64,000 bases of DNA from Streptomyces sp. CG4 (GCF_041080655.1 NZ_CP163525.1:3658001-3722000); one strand, 5' to 3'; positions 53,177-62,812 are shown, numbered from the stretch's first letter. Numbers and translations are program-made. The notes: generated by a model not told the origin, from the letters alone.

Positions 53177-54073
53177 ATGGAAAACCAGCCCGTGCCCTCC
53201 TCCCCGCCCCTGGACCGGCGGGCCGAACTGAGCGAGTTCCTGCGCAGCCGGCGGGCCCGGCTGAAGCCGGAGGACGTGGGCCTGCCCGACTTCGGCCGGC
53301 ACCGCCGGGTGCCGGGGCTGCGCCGCGAGGAGCTGGCGCAGCTGGCCGGGGTGTCGGTGGCGTACTACACCCGGCTCGAACAGGGCAACGGGCGGAACGT
53401 CTCGGCGGAGGTCCTGGACTCGATCGCGCGGGCGCTCCGGCTGACGGACGCGGAGCACGCGCATCTGACGCACCTGGCCAAGCCGAAGTCGCACAAGAAG
53501 AAGCCGGCGGCGCGGCAGCAGCAGGTCCGTGTCTCGCTGCGCCAGCTGCTGGACACGATGGAGGGCGTACCGGCGTACGTCGTCGGACGCCGCTCGGAGA
53601 TCCTCGCCTGGAACCGGATGGCGGCGGCGCTCTTCGGTGACTGGGCGGAGCTGCCGCCGGGCGAGCGCAACTGGGCCCGGCTGGTGTTCCTGCACCCGGA
53701 CTACCGCGATCTGTTCGTCGACTGGGAGCAGAAGGCGATCGACATCGTCTGCGCCCTGCGCATGGACGCGGGCTGCTATCCGGACGACCAGCGGCTGTCG
53801 GCGCTGGTGGGCGAACTCTCCGTGAAGAGCGAGGAGTTCCGCCGGCTGTGGGCGACGCACGACGTCAAGGAGAAGAACCACGGCGTCAAGCGGTTGCACC
53901 ACCCCCTGGTGGGCGACCTCTCCCTGAACTTCGAGTCCTTCCGCCTGACGGACGGCTCGGACCAGTCGCTGCTCACGTACCACGCCGAGCCGGGCTCCCG
54001 GTCCGCCGACTCCCTCCGCCTCCTGGCCAGCTGGGGCACGGACGCGGCCCACACCACCGTGCCCTCGCCCTAG
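53177..54073 (+). CDS. XRE-family regulator with MmyB-like ligand domain
   Basis: The 298-residue protein has an N-terminal HTH: ELSEFLRSRRARLKPEDVGL, then VPGLRREELAQLAGVSVAYY followed by TRLEQG. A C-terminal MmyB-like PAS-type domain follows (VPAYVVGRRSEILAWNRMAA, FVDWEQKAIDIVCALRMDAG). Members often control the divergent dehydrogenase or reductase gene, here the ADH gene. I prefer the ATG at 53177. It lies 6 bases after AATACT, a possible -10 of a leaderless transcript. The GTG at 53162 would overlap that box. Confidence 0.88.
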   Translation: MENQPVPSSPPLDRRAELSEFLRSRRARLKPEDVGLPDFGRHRRVPGLRREELAQLAGVSVAYYTRLEQGNGRNVSAEVLDSIARALRLTDAEHAHLTHLAKPKSHKKKPAARQQQVRVSLRQLLDTMEGVPAYVVGRRSEILAWNRMAAALFGDWAELPPGERNWARLVFLHPDYRDLFVDWEQKAIDIVCALRMDAGCYPDDQRLSALVGELSVKSEEFRRLWATHDVKEKNHGVKRLHHPLVGDLSLNFESFRLTDGSDQSLLTYHAEPGSRSADSLRLLASWGTDAAHTTVPSP

Positions 54074-54090
54074 CCGGTCGCCGTACGACA

Positions 54091-54123
54091 AGGGGCACCC
54101 GGAGATGTCCTCCGGGTGCCCCT
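54091..54123. terminator. Bidirectional terminator between convergent genes
   Basis: A perfect 14-bp stem (AGGGGCACCCGGAG at 54091-54104, complement at 54110-54123) with loop ATGTC lies between the XRE gene and the subtilase gene. Confidence 0.85.
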
Positions 54124-54148
54124 CGCCTCGTCAGAAGGTGCTACGCGC

Positions 54149-57100
54149 TCACTGGCCGAAGTAGGCGTCGTAGATCGTGATCTCCGACGTGTTGCCCTTC
54201 TTGTCGGTGATCTGCGAGCGCAGGGCGACGGACTTGCCCTTCGCCGGGCTCTTCACCGTGATCCTGCCGCCGCGGACGTCGGCCTGCTGGAAGGTCTTGC
54301 CGTCGTAGGAGACGTACACGGTCAGCGACTTGAGGTTGCCGCCCGCCGCCGCGCCCTCGACGGTGACCGGGAAGGTGAGCGTCCGGCCGGCCGGGACCCG
54401 GCTGTCCAGGCCGGTCGTGATGCCGTAGCGAAGCGCGGAGGCGGGGAGTTGCACGGGGGTGCCGGATTCCTGCCGGGAGCGGAAGGTCCAGGTCGCGTCG
54501 ATCCGGGAGGAGGCCCGGGCGACCTTCGCCGCGCGCCTGACCGAGGTGGTCAGCCGGTACGCGGCGTCACCGGCCGGGACCTTGAAGGTCGCCTCGCCGA
54601 ACAGCGGGTCGTCGTTGGCACCGGCCTTGGCACCGTCGCGGTACAGGGTCGTGTGCACCGAGCTGAAGTCCGAGTACCCGGTGTGCTGGGCGGCGTCGGC
54701 GAACAGCGGCAGTGAGCCGTAGATCTCGTTGCCGCTGCGGAAGAGGCCGAGGTCCTTGCCGATGTGCGGGCCGAAGACGGCGGTGCCGACCGTCTTGGTG
54801 TAGGTGTGACCGGCCCTGAAGGAGGACTCGCCGAGCGAGTAGCCCGCGTCCGGGACCGGGAACCCGTCCTGGTCGGTCCCGCCGTACTGGGTGAAGTCCA
54901 GGTTCCACAGGACCCCGCCGCCGGCGGACAGGTGCAGGGTGCGGGCGCCGGGCAGCTGCTGCGGTACGTCGATCGAGGAGGCGCCCAGGCTGCCGGGCAG
55001 CCAGCCCGCGGCGCTGATCGAGCCGGTCTTGCCGCTCGCGGAGGCACCGAGCCGGGCCTTGACGGTGGCCAGCTCACTCGCCTTGTAGTGCTTGGTGTAG
55101 CCGGTGGCGAGCTTCTTGACCGGGCCACCGGTCGTCACGTCGTACTGCTCGCCGGTGCCCTTGATCCAGTGGCCGTCCCACTGCTGGAACAGCAGGCCGG
55201 CGGGCAGCTGCGGGCCCAGGTGGGCGCTGCGGAAGCCCTGGTAGGAGTCCAGGATCCAGTTGTAGCCGTACTGGTTGCCGCCGATCGTGACGGCGTACCC
55301 GGGCGCGGCGAACCGCGACGTCACGCCCGCGGCCGGGACGGTGACGTCCACCGGCCTGGCCTTGCGCGCGTCGATGGTGACCGTCTGCTTCTTGCCGACG
55401 GTCAGCTTGGGCTGGGCGATCCAGTCGACGCCCTTCGTGCCGTTCCGGTCCACGAAGACGGAGGAGTTGAGGATGTACGTGCCCTTGGGGGCGCGCACCT
55501 TCACCGAGCCGGACGGGTCGTACGGGCTCACCTCCACGCCGTTCGCCGCCCCGGACACACCGCTGAGGTCGGCGTTGTAGAACGTGGCCGACTTGCCGTC
55601 CCGGCCGATGAACTTCAGCGTGACGTCGTACGACTCCACTTCGCGCTGTACGGCGGCGGCCGTGCGGACGGTCTGGCCGGCGCCGGTCGCAGTGACATAC
55701 CCGGAGTAGGCGCCGTCGAGGGTGCCGCCCAGCCTGGTGTCGACGGTGAGGCCGACGGAGGCCTTGCCGTGCGCCGGGACCGTCAGCTTGCGCGCGCCGA
55801 GCCTGAGGAAGCCGACCGGGGCCGCGTGGCCCTTGGGGTCGAGGGCGGTGCCGGCGAGGGTGAGCGTGACGTCCTTGTCGCCGAGGTTGCGGTACGTGAC
55901 CTGCTGGGTGACCGGCTTGTCGTCGGTGTGCGGCCACGCCTGCGTCCCGAAGTTCACCGACACCGGGTCGGCGATCACGGTCTGCCCGATGGCCCTGTCC
56001 ACCGCGATCCGGCCCGAACCCTGCTGGTACGGCGTGTAGTTGCCGCCCTTGGCGGAGCCGGTCAGCGCGCCCTTCAGCTCGGCGTAGCCCCAGTCGGGGT
56101 GCTCCTGCTTCAGGATCGCGGCGGCGCCCGCGACATGCGGGGTGGCCATCGAGGTGCCGGAGAGGGTCAGGTAGCCCTCGGGCTTCTCGCCGACCTCCTG
56201 GTCGAGGACGCTGCCCTTGGCCGCGGCGGCGGTGATGTCCACACCGGGCGCGGTGACGTCCGGTTTGACGGCGCCGTCGCCGAGGCGCGGGCCGGTGGAG
56301 GAGAAGTCGGCGAGCTTGTCCTGCTTGTCGACGGCGCCGACGGTGAGCGCGGCGTCCGCGCTGCCCGGCGAACCGATCGAGTGGGGGCCGTCGTTGCCCG
56401 CGGCGATCGTGAACAGGATGCCCTTGGTGGCGGAGAGCTTGTCGACCTCGGCTTCGAGGGGGTCGGTGCCGGGGGTGTCGGTGCCGCCGAGGCTGAGGTT
56501 GACGATGCTCGCGCCCTGCGCGGCCGCCCACTCCATGCCGGCGAGGATGCCCGAGTCGTCGCCGGATCCGGTGTCGTCCAGGACCTTGCCGTTGAGGATC
56601 TCGGCGTCCGGGGCGACACCCTTGTACTTGCCGCCGGACCCCGCGGGAAAAGCGGCGCCGGTGCCCGCCACGATGGAGGCGACGTGGGTGCCGTGCCCGT
56701 AGTGGTCGGTGGCGTCGGCGGCGGAGGTGAAGTTCCTGGACGCGGTCACCTGGTCCTTGAGGTCCGGGTGGCGGGTGTCCACACCGGTGTCCAGGACGGC
56801 GACCTTCACGCCCTTGCCGGTGTAGCCGGCCTGCCAGGCGACCGGGGCGCCGATCTGGGGCACGGACTTGTCGAGGGAGGCCTTGCGGACGCCGTCGAGC
56901 CAGACGTGCGCGATACCGGAGGCGGTCCGGCCGCCGTCGGTGACGGCATGCCACAGCTTGGCGGTGTCCTGGACCGGCGTCTGTACGGCGTCGGCGTCGA
57001 GGGCGGACAGGCTGCGGCGCAGCCGGCCGGCTGCCCGGACGTCCGCCTTGGCGGCCGCTGCCGAGCCGGTGTAGCCGACGATGACCTTCAGGCCGTTCTT

Positions 57101-57472
57101 CTGGGCCCTGCGGGTGGCGGCCTTGGTCAGCTCGGTGATGTCGAACAGCCGCTGGTCCAGCGTGCCGGAGGCCACCAGGTGGGCCGCGTCGACCGGGATG
57201 ACCAGCGTGTGGCCCGCGGTCCGGCGGACCTGGACAGGTATGCGCTCACGGCCCTTGGCCCGCTCCAGGCCGACGATCCGGCCCCTGGCGTCGAGGGCGA
57301 CCCGGTCACCGGTGATCAGGGTGACGTAGGTCTTCGTGGCGAGCGCGGCGGCGGCGGTCGGGGTGCGCTCCGCGGGCTTCGCCGACGCCGGGCTGGTCAT
57401 GCCCGAGGCGAGGGCGAGGACTGCGGCCGTGGCCACGCCGGCCGCAGCAGCTCTTTTCACTTGTCTGCGCAA
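54149..57472 (-). CDS. Large secreted S8 (subtilisin-like) serine protease
   Basis: The 1107-residue precursor has a signal peptide to about 31 (ALASGMTSPASAK), an inhibitor-like propeptide (about 45-195) and a catalytic domain with D228 (VAVLDTGVD), H260 (HYGHGTHVAS), oxyanion N360 (TIAAGNDGP) and S441 (LSGTSMATPHVAG). A long beta-rich C-terminal half (about 500-1107) of Ig-like modules follows. The start is a TTG behind AGGGGGAG. A downstream GTG (57460) is possible, and the upstream extension lacks signal features. It acts outside the cell, with broad degradation or a surface role. Confidence 0.92.
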   Translation of the reverse strand: MRRQVKRAAAAGVATAAVLALASGMTSPASAKPAERTPTAAAALATKTYVTLITGDRVALDARGRIVGLERAKGRERIPVQVRRTAGHTLVIPVDAAHLVASGTLDQRLFDITELTKAATRRAQKNGLKVIVGYTGSAAAAKADVRAAGRLRRSLSALDADAVQTPVQDTAKLWHAVTDGGRTASGIAHVWLDGVRKASLDKSVPQIGAPVAWQAGYTGKGVKVAVLDTGVDTRHPDLKDQVTASRNFTSAADATDHYGHGTHVASIVAGTGAAFPAGSGGKYKGVAPDAEILNGKVLDDTGSGDDSGILAGMEWAAAQGASIVNLSLGGTDTPGTDPLEAEVDKLSATKGILFTIAAGNDGPHSIGSPGSADAALTVGAVDKQDKLADFSSTGPRLGDGAVKPDVTAPGVDITAAAAKGSVLDQEVGEKPEGYLTLSGTSMATPHVAGAAAILKQEHPDWGYAELKGALTGSAKGGNYTPYQQGSGRIAVDRAIGQTVIADPVSVNFGTQAWPHTDDKPVTQQVTYRNLGDKDVTLTLAGTALDPKGHAAPVGFLRLGARKLTVPAHGKASVGLTVDTRLGGTLDGAYSGYVTATGAGQTVRTAAAVQREVESYDVTLKFIGRDGKSATFYNADLSGVSGAANGVEVSPYDPSGSVKVRAPKGTYILNSSVFVDRNGTKGVDWIAQPKLTVGKKQTVTIDARKARPVDVTVPAAGVTSRFAAPGYAVTIGGNQYGYNWILDSYQGFRSAHLGPQLPAGLLFQQWDGHWIKGTGEQYDVTTGGPVKKLATGYTKHYKASELATVKARLGASASGKTGSISAAGWLPGSLGASSIDVPQQLPGARTLHLSAGGGVLWNLDFTQYGGTDQDGFPVPDAGYSLGESSFRAGHTYTKTVGTAVFGPHIGKDLGLFRSGNEIYGSLPLFADAAQHTGYSDFSSVHTTLYRDGAKAGANDDPLFGEATFKVPAGDAAYRLTTSVRRAAKVARASSRIDATWTFRSRQESGTPVQLPASALRYGITTGLDSRVPAGRTLTFPVTVEGAAAGGNLKSLTVYVSYDGKTFQQADVRGGRITVKSPAKGKSVALRSQITDKKGNTSEITIYDAYFGQ

Positions 57473-57639
57473 GTTCTCCCCCTGGAGATGGAGGTACCGG
57501 GCGAATTCCCCCGTTCGACCCGGTCGGGGGCGTTCTCGTGCGTCCGTCCGGCGCGTCGCCCCCCGGGAGCACGCAGTATGCCGGGGGGTCGTCGGACGGC
57601 TCAATGGACAAAAGGAGGGTAAGAAAGAGCGAAGGAAAA

Positions 57640-57670
57640 CTGTAACACCGTGGCCGGGACACCGTTACAG
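57640..57670. promoter_or_regulatory. Long-arm inverted repeat upstream of the subtilase gene
   Basis: CTGTAAC (57640-57646) and GTTACAG (57664-57670) form a perfect dyad centred in a GC-rich 17-base spacer, which also holds the direct repeat ACACCG. It lies 168 bases before the TTG start, in the only gap before the decayed ABC genes, and may be an operator. Confidence 0.45.
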
Positions 57671-57710
57671 ACCCGCGAAACGCGCGGTGAACAAGCGGTG
57701 TTGACCGCGC

Positions 57711-58196
<486 letters not shown>

Positions 58197-58730
58197 GGAG
58201 ACCGCGGAGGAGGTCAGCAGGCCGGCGACCAGGAACGCGGCCACCAGGACGGCGACCGACAGCCACCTGCCGACCTTGATGGCGAAGTCGGCGCCGCCGC
58301 CCCTGACCTCGCCCTGCGGCTGGCCTTCGCCACGCTGGAACCCGCCGGCGCCGCCGCTTCCGTTCTGCTGGAACTGGCCGCGGGTGAACTGGCCGTCCAC
58401 CCGGAAGACGTTGAGGCTGAGCCCGCCGACGGCCTGCGAGACGCCCGTCTGGCTCGCGACCTTGCCGACCGTCGAGGAGGCCAGGGTGGTGAAGCCCTGC
58501 ACCATGACCCGGTCGCTGCTCTGGGTCGACGTGTCGTCGTTGCCCCGCGCGTCGAACCGGAAGCGGGGCCACTGCGAGCTGCTGCCGCTCGGCGACTGCG
58601 CCTTGGTGACGGTCATGTCCGTGCCCAGGCCGTACAGCGACTGCAGGACCTTGTCCTGGGCCTTCCCCATGCCGCTGGACACGGAGTTGACACGATGACC
58701 AGCGCGATGCCCGGCGCGCGTCAGAAGGCC
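58197..58730 (-). pseudogene. Decayed MacB-like ABC permease
   Basis: The remaining frame reads SSGMGKAQDKVLQSLYGLGT followed by DMTVTKAQ, then the periplasmic domain and the helix LSVAVLVAAFLVAGLLTSSA, stopping at VSRR where FtsX-type sequence should continue. At the 5' end the first helix appears as GIALVIV in a different frame, so one base is missing near 58690, and the start is lost. At the 3' end it is fused to the ATPase remnant, implying one deletion across both genes. Confidence 0.8.
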
Positions 58731-58749
58731 CTGGCCGGGCCCGGAAACA

Positions 58750-58777
58750 CCGGTGCCGCCCCGAAGGGCGGCACCGG
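58750..58777 (-). terminator. Terminator of the L,D-transpeptidase gene
   Basis: A perfect 12-bp stem (CCGGTGCCGCCC at 58750-58761, complement at 58766-58777) closed by the tetraloop CGAA lies 31 bases beyond the stop of the minus-strand gene at 58809. Confidence 0.85.
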
Positions 58778-58808
58778 AGGAGCTGTGAACCGGCTGTCGG
58801 ACGGACCG

Positions 58809-60059
58809 TCAGACGGCCGAACCGGCCTTCCACTGGGCCCAGTCCATGTTCCAGCCGTTGAGGCCGTTGTCCGGCGCGACCGTCTTGTCGCCGGTGTTCT
58901 GGACGACCACCACGTCACCGATCAGGGTGTGGCCGTAGAACCAGGCGGCCGGGGTGTTCGGGTCGCCCGCGCCCTTGGTGTCCTGCAGGCCGACACAGCC
59001 GTGGCTGGTGTTGACGTTGCCGAACACGGACGACGCGCCCCAGTAGTTGCCGTGGATGAAGGTGCCGGAGCTGGTCAGGCGCATCGCGTGCGGCACGTCC
59101 TTGATGTCGTACTCGCCCTTGCCGTCGGAGTCCTTGAAGCCGACCGTCGCGCCGTTCATCCGGGTCTGGGTGAACTTCTCGGAGATCACCATCTGCCCCT
59201 CGTACGTGGTGTGCTCGGGGGAACCGGCGGAGATCGGGATGGTCTTGACGACCTTGCCGTCCTGCGTGACCTTCATCTGCTTGGTCTTCGCGTCGACGTA
59301 CGAGACCTGGTTGCGGCCGATGTGGAAGGTGACCGTCTTCTGCTGGACGCCGTGGACGCCGGGCGCGCCCTCGACGCCGTCGAGCGCCAGCTTCAGCGTG
59401 ACGGTGGAGCCTGCCTTCCAGTACTGCTCCGGGCGGCAGTCCATGCGGTTGGCGTCGAACCAGTGGCAGGCGACCTCCTGGCCGCTGCTGGTGCTGACCG
59501 TGACGCCCTTCTGCACGGCCGCCTTGTTGGTGATCGCCTTGTCGAAGTTGATCGAGACGGGCATGCCGACACCGACCGTGGAGCCGTCGTCCGGGGTGTA
59601 GGTGCCGATGAAGCTGTTGGCCGGGGAGACCGTGGTGAAGGAGGCGTTCTCGTGGGCTATGCGGCCCTCGGAGTCCTTGGCCTCGGCGGCGACCTTGTAG
59701 GTGGTGGAGCGGTCCAGCTGGGCGCTGGGCTTCCAGCTCGCCTTGTCGGCGGAGAGCTGGCCGGCGACGGCGGTGCCGCTCTCGGTGGTCATGGTGACGC
59801 CGGTGAGAGTGCCCTTGCTGACGGTGACGGTGCCGGAGTTGTTGATCGACGCGTTGTTGGAGCCGTCCTTCGGCGTGATCGTGATCTGTGCCTGGGAGGA
59901 CTTCTTCGCCGCCGCCGCGTCGGCCTGGGCCTGTGAGGAGTCGCCCTTGCCGTTGCCGGAGGACTTGTCGTCGCCGCCGGAACAGGCCGTGAGCACCAGC
60001 ACACCGCCGAGCAGAGCGGACGCGGCCATCAGGCCCTTGCGCCGCTTACTGACCGTCAT
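58809..60059 (-). CDS. L,D-transpeptidase lipoprotein (YkuD, Ig-like domains)
   Basis: The 416-residue lipoprotein has lipobox VLTACSGG near residue 25 and a low-complexity linker. Two Ig-like domains follow (about 60-260), then a YkuD catalytic domain with IHGNYWGASSVFGNVNTSHG followed by CVGL (HxxG and SHGC, catalytic Cys). It forms 3-3 crosslinks in peptidoglycan, as LdtMt-type enzymes do in mycolate relatives. The ATG at 60059 has GGAGAAG upstream. ATGs at 60074 and 60077 are also in frame. Confidence 0.92.
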   Translation of the reverse strand: MTVSKRRKGLMAASALLGGVLVLTACSGGDDKSSGNGKGDSSQAQADAAAAKKSSQAQITITPKDGSNNASINNSGTVTVSKGTLTGVTMTTESGTAVAGQLSADKASWKPSAQLDRSTTYKVAAEAKDSEGRIAHENASFTTVSPANSFIGTYTPDDGSTVGVGMPVSINFDKAITNKAAVQKGVTVSTSSGQEVACHWFDANRMDCRPEQYWKAGSTVTLKLALDGVEGAPGVHGVQQKTVTFHIGRNQVSYVDAKTKQMKVTQDGKVVKTIPISAGSPEHTTYEGQMVISEKFTQTRMNGATVGFKDSDGKGEYDIKDVPHAMRLTSSGTFIHGNYWGASSVFGNVNTSHGCVGLQDTKGAGDPNTPAAWFYGHTLIGDVVVVQNTGDKTVAPDNGLNGWNMDWAQWKAGSAV

Positions 60060-60281
60060 CACACGCTTCTCCATCATCGCCGATCGCCAAAAACCCCGAG
60101 TGCCCCCGTAAGAACCTTCAACGCTACGGCCGTACCGCCCCGTTCCCCATCCGCTGGATCTGTGGGGCACACCACGTCCACCGTGCGCGCGTGGTGCGGG
60201 AATCGGTCCGTGCGTTTCCTGAGACGACGAAACCCCGGACGGCGGTTGCCGTCCGGGGTCGGGAAGAGCCCCCCGGAACGC

Positions 60282-60635
60282 TCAGCCGACGCCGCCCCCG
60301 CCTTCGTCCTCGTCCTCGTCCTCCTCATCATCCTCGTCCCGCTCCCAGTCCGGCGAATCCGGGTCGTAGTCGATCCGCTCGCTCGACCAGGACGCCTGCT
60401 GCAACTCCACCCCGGGCACCTCGCTGACCAGGTCGAACGGGTCCACGAGATAGGCGAGGGCCTCCGCGGTGTCTTCCGTCACAGCCCCCTCGGCCTGGCT
60501 CCGCTCGGCCTGCGGCAGCTCCGGATCGGCGGCGATCCGGCGCAACGCGGCCTTGGCCACCGCGTCCTCGTCCTCCACTTCGAGGACCAGCTCCACCCGA
60601 AGCCGTACAAAACGTGATGTCTCTTCAGCGTTCAT
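60282..60635 (-). CDS. Small acidic protein, unknown function
   Basis: The 117-residue protein has a basic-acidic N-terminal half (RFVRLRVELVLEVEDEDAVA, then AALRRIAADPELP) and a very acidic tail (RDEDDEEDEDEDEGGGG). No known domain is recognised. The strict codon pattern and a promoter right before the ATG argue it is real. TACGCT stands 6 bases upstream (60642-60647 on the minus strand), with no ribosome site, so the mRNA is probably leaderless. Confidence 0.75.
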   Translation of the reverse strand: MNAEETSRFVRLRVELVLEVEDEDAVAKAALRRIAADPELPQAERSQAEGAVTEDTAEALAYLVDPFDLVSEVPGVELQQASWSSERIDYDPDSPDWERDEDDEEDEDEDEGGGGVG

Positions 60636-60641
60636 GGCGCG

Positions 60642-60647
60642 AGCGTA
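60642..60647 (-). promoter_or_regulatory. -10 box of the small acidic protein gene
   Basis: TACGCT on the minus strand, 6 bases before the ATG at 60635, fits a leaderless transcript. No strong -35 is visible. Confidence 0.4.
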
Positions 60648-60744
60648 CGACCGAAACCTCCCGTGACTTTCCTGTGACCCGCGACTTTCACTAACATCGC
60701 TCCACACGGCCAATTCGCCAGCGTCACAAGGGGATCGATATTCC

Positions 60745-61107
60745 GTGTCATCCGCTCGCCGTCCGCTGCTGACCGCCACCGCCGCGGGCACCCTGCTCTG
60801 CGCACTGTGGTTCGTCCCGTCCGCGAACGCCTCGCAGGACTCCACGACGAGAGCGAGCGCATCCGGTTCCTCGACTTCCGCGGCTTCGTCGGCCTCCTCG
60901 ACGACACAGCTCACGCAGGTCACCCAGCAGGCCAGGGCGGTGTCGCAGGCGACCGCGGAGACCGCCCGGGAGGCCGCGGAGGACACCCAACTCGCCGACA
61001 CCGGAAGCCCCGACACCACGCCGTACGTCGTCGGCGGCACCCTCTTCCTCGGTGTGGGCGCCGGCTTCGTGCTGTATTCGGTGCGCCGCGAACGCATGGG
61101 CTTCTGA
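60745..61107 (+). CDS. LADTG-motif cell-wall-anchored protein (sortase E substrate)
   Basis: The 120-residue precursor has a signal peptide (ending near NAS, residue 30) and a Ser/Thr/Ala-rich, probably extended stalk (about 31-80). A sorting signal follows: LADTG (83-87), a hydrophobic helix (VVGGTLFLGVGAGFVLYSVR) and the basic tail RRERMGF. LAxTG is the form recognised by class E sortases of Streptomyces. The exposed part is too short to show a function. GTG at 60745 behind AAGGGGATCG. It converges on hutH. Confidence 0.85.
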   Translation: MSSARRPLLTATAAGTLLCALWFVPSANASQDSTTRASASGSSTSAASSASSTTQLTQVTQQARAVSQATAETAREAAEDTQLADTGSPDTTPYVVGGTLFLGVGAGFVLYSVRRERMGF

Positions 61108-61118
61108 GCCGACACAGG

Positions 61119-61151
61119 AACAGGGGCCCCGCGCATGGCAGGGCCCCTGTT
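61119..61151. terminator. Bidirectional terminator between the LADTG gene and hutH
   Basis: An 11-bp perfect stem (AACAGGGGCCC at 61119-61129, GGGCCCCTGTT at 61141-61151) with an 11-base loop is followed by TCC. It can serve both convergent genes. Confidence 0.8.
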
Positions 61152-61163
61152 TCCGTACGGGCG

Positions 61164-62708
61164 TCACTGCAGCGGGCCGGTGACCTTCTCCGCCGCGGCG
61201 ACGAGGTGACCGGCGCGCACGAACGCGTCGGCGGCGGCCAGGTCGGGCGCCAGGAACCGGTCCGGTCCCGGACCCCGCACACCGGCGGCGCGCGCGGCCT
61301 CGATGACGGCCTGGGAGGCGGGCGCCGGGGTGAGGCCCTCGCGCAGCTCTATGGCGCGGGTGGCGGCGTACATCTCGATGGCGATGATCCGGGTGAGGTT
61401 GCCGACGGCGGTGCGCAGCTTGCGCGCGGCCGACCAGCCCATGGACACATGGTCCTCCTGCATGGCGGAGGACGGGATGGAGTCCGCGGAAGCCGGTACG
61501 GCGAGCCGCTTCATCTCACTCACCAGCGCGGCCTGCGTGTACTGGGCGATCATCAGCCCGGAGTCGACGCCCGCGTCGTCGGCGAGGAAGGGCGGCAGCC
61601 CGTGGCTGCGGTTCTTGTCCAACAGCCGGTCGGTGCGGCGCTCGGCGATGGAGCCGAGGTCGGCGGCGGCGATGGCGAGGAAGTCCAGCACGTAGGCCAC
61701 GGGCGCGCCGTGGAAGTTGCCGTTCGACTCCACGCGGCCGTCGGGCAGCACGACGGGGTTGTCGACCGCTGAGGCCAGCTCGCGCTCGGCGACGAGCCGG
61801 GCGTGCGCGACCGTGTCGCGTCCGGCGCCGGCGACCTGCGGGGCGCAGCGCACCGAGTAGGCGTCCTGGACGCGCGGGGCGTCGTCCTGGTGGTGCCCGG
61901 TCAGGCCGGAACCTTTCAGCACGGCCAGCATGTTGGCGGCGGAGGCACCCTGGCCCGGATGCGGCCGGATGGCGTGCAGCTCCGGCGCGAGCACCTTGTC
62001 GGTGCCGAGCAGCGCCTCCAGGCTGAGGGCGGCGGCGACGTCGGCGGACTTGTAGAGGGTGTCGAGATCCGCGAGGGCCATGATCAGCATGCCGAGCATG
62101 CCGTCGGTGCCGTTGAGCAGGGCGAGGCCCTCCTTCTCGCGCAGCTCGACCGGCTTGATCCCGTGCGCGGCGAGCAGTTCCCCGGCGGGCCGTACGACCC
62201 CGTCGGGCCCTTCCGCGTCGCCCTCTCCCATGAGCGCGAGGGCGCAGTGGGACAGCGGGGCCAGATCGCCGGAGCAACCGAGGGAGCCGTACTCGTGCAC
62301 GACCGGGGTGATCCCGGCGTTCAGCACGTCCGCCATGGTCTGCGCGACCTCGGGCCGGACACCGGTGTGCCCCGAGCAGACGGTCTTGAGCCGCAGGAAC
62401 ATCAGGGCCCGTACGACTTCCCGTTCGACCCTCGGCCCCAGGCCGGCGGCGTGCGAGCGGACGATGTTGCGCTGCAGCTGGGCGCGCAGTTCCTGGCTGA
62501 TGTGCCGGGTCGCCAGGGCGCCGAAGCCGGTGGAGACGCCATAGACCGGGTCCGGCTTGGCCGCCAGGGCGTCCACGATCTCCCGGGCCGCCGCGAGAGC
62601 CGCGACCGCCTCCGCCGACAGCTCGATGCGAGCACCGCCGCGCGCCACGGCGAGAACGTCGGACGCCGTGACACCGGACGTCCCCACCACCACAGTGTGC
62701 ATATCCAT
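61164..62708 (-). CDS. hutH: Histidine ammonia-lyase
   Basis: The 514-residue enzyme matches histidases over its full length: PVYGVSTGFGALATRHI, EYGSLGCSGDLAPLSHCALA and NRSHGLPPFLADDAGVDSGL. The MIO electrophile would form from C145-S146-G147, where most histidases have Ala-Ser-Gly. Streptomyces histidases are known to carry Cys here. It converts histidine to urocanate plus ammonia. The ATG at 62708 lies 7 bases after a TACGCT -10 box, predicting a leaderless mRNA. An ATG at 62726 is also in frame. Confidence 0.96.
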   Translation of the reverse strand: MDMHTVVVGTSGVTASDVLAVARGGARIELSAEAVAALAAAREIVDALAAKPDPVYGVSTGFGALATRHISQELRAQLQRNIVRSHAAGLGPRVEREVVRALMFLRLKTVCSGHTGVRPEVAQTMADVLNAGITPVVHEYGSLGCSGDLAPLSHCALALMGEGDAEGPDGVVRPAGELLAAHGIKPVELREKEGLALLNGTDGMLGMLIMALADLDTLYKSADVAAALSLEALLGTDKVLAPELHAIRPHPGQGASAANMLAVLKGSGLTGHHQDDAPRVQDAYSVRCAPQVAGAGRDTVAHARLVAERELASAVDNPVVLPDGRVESNGNFHGAPVAYVLDFLAIAAADLGSIAERRTDRLLDKNRSHGLPPFLADDAGVDSGLMIAQYTQAALVSEMKRLAVPASADSIPSSAMQEDHVSMGWSAARKLRTAVGNLTRIIAIEMYAATRAIELREGLTPAPASQAVIEAARAAGVRGPGPDRFLAPDLAAADAFVRAGHLVAAAEKVTGPLQ

Positions 62709-62715
62709 ATTCAGG

Positions 62716-62744
62716 AGCGTACGCATTGAATGCGGGGATGTCAC
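62716..62744 (-). promoter_or_regulatory. hutH promoter with central palindrome
   Basis: On the minus strand GTGACA (62744-62739), 17 bases and TACGCT (62721-62716) form a good promoter. The spacer contains the perfect 13-base dyad CGCATTGAATGCG (62722-62734), an apt site for a histidine-use repressor. Confidence 0.6.
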
Positions 62745-62812
62745 TAGTGGGAACTGGGGGCAACCCTTACCACCCGGTGTGCTTCGGGTCACGCCCCGCA
62801 GCACCACGACCC

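Noticed and set aside
54764..57622. A 952-codon plus-strand frame opposite the subtilase gene
   Set aside because: Gly/Val/Arg low-complexity sequence with no motif. The minus-strand S8 triad shows which strand is coding.
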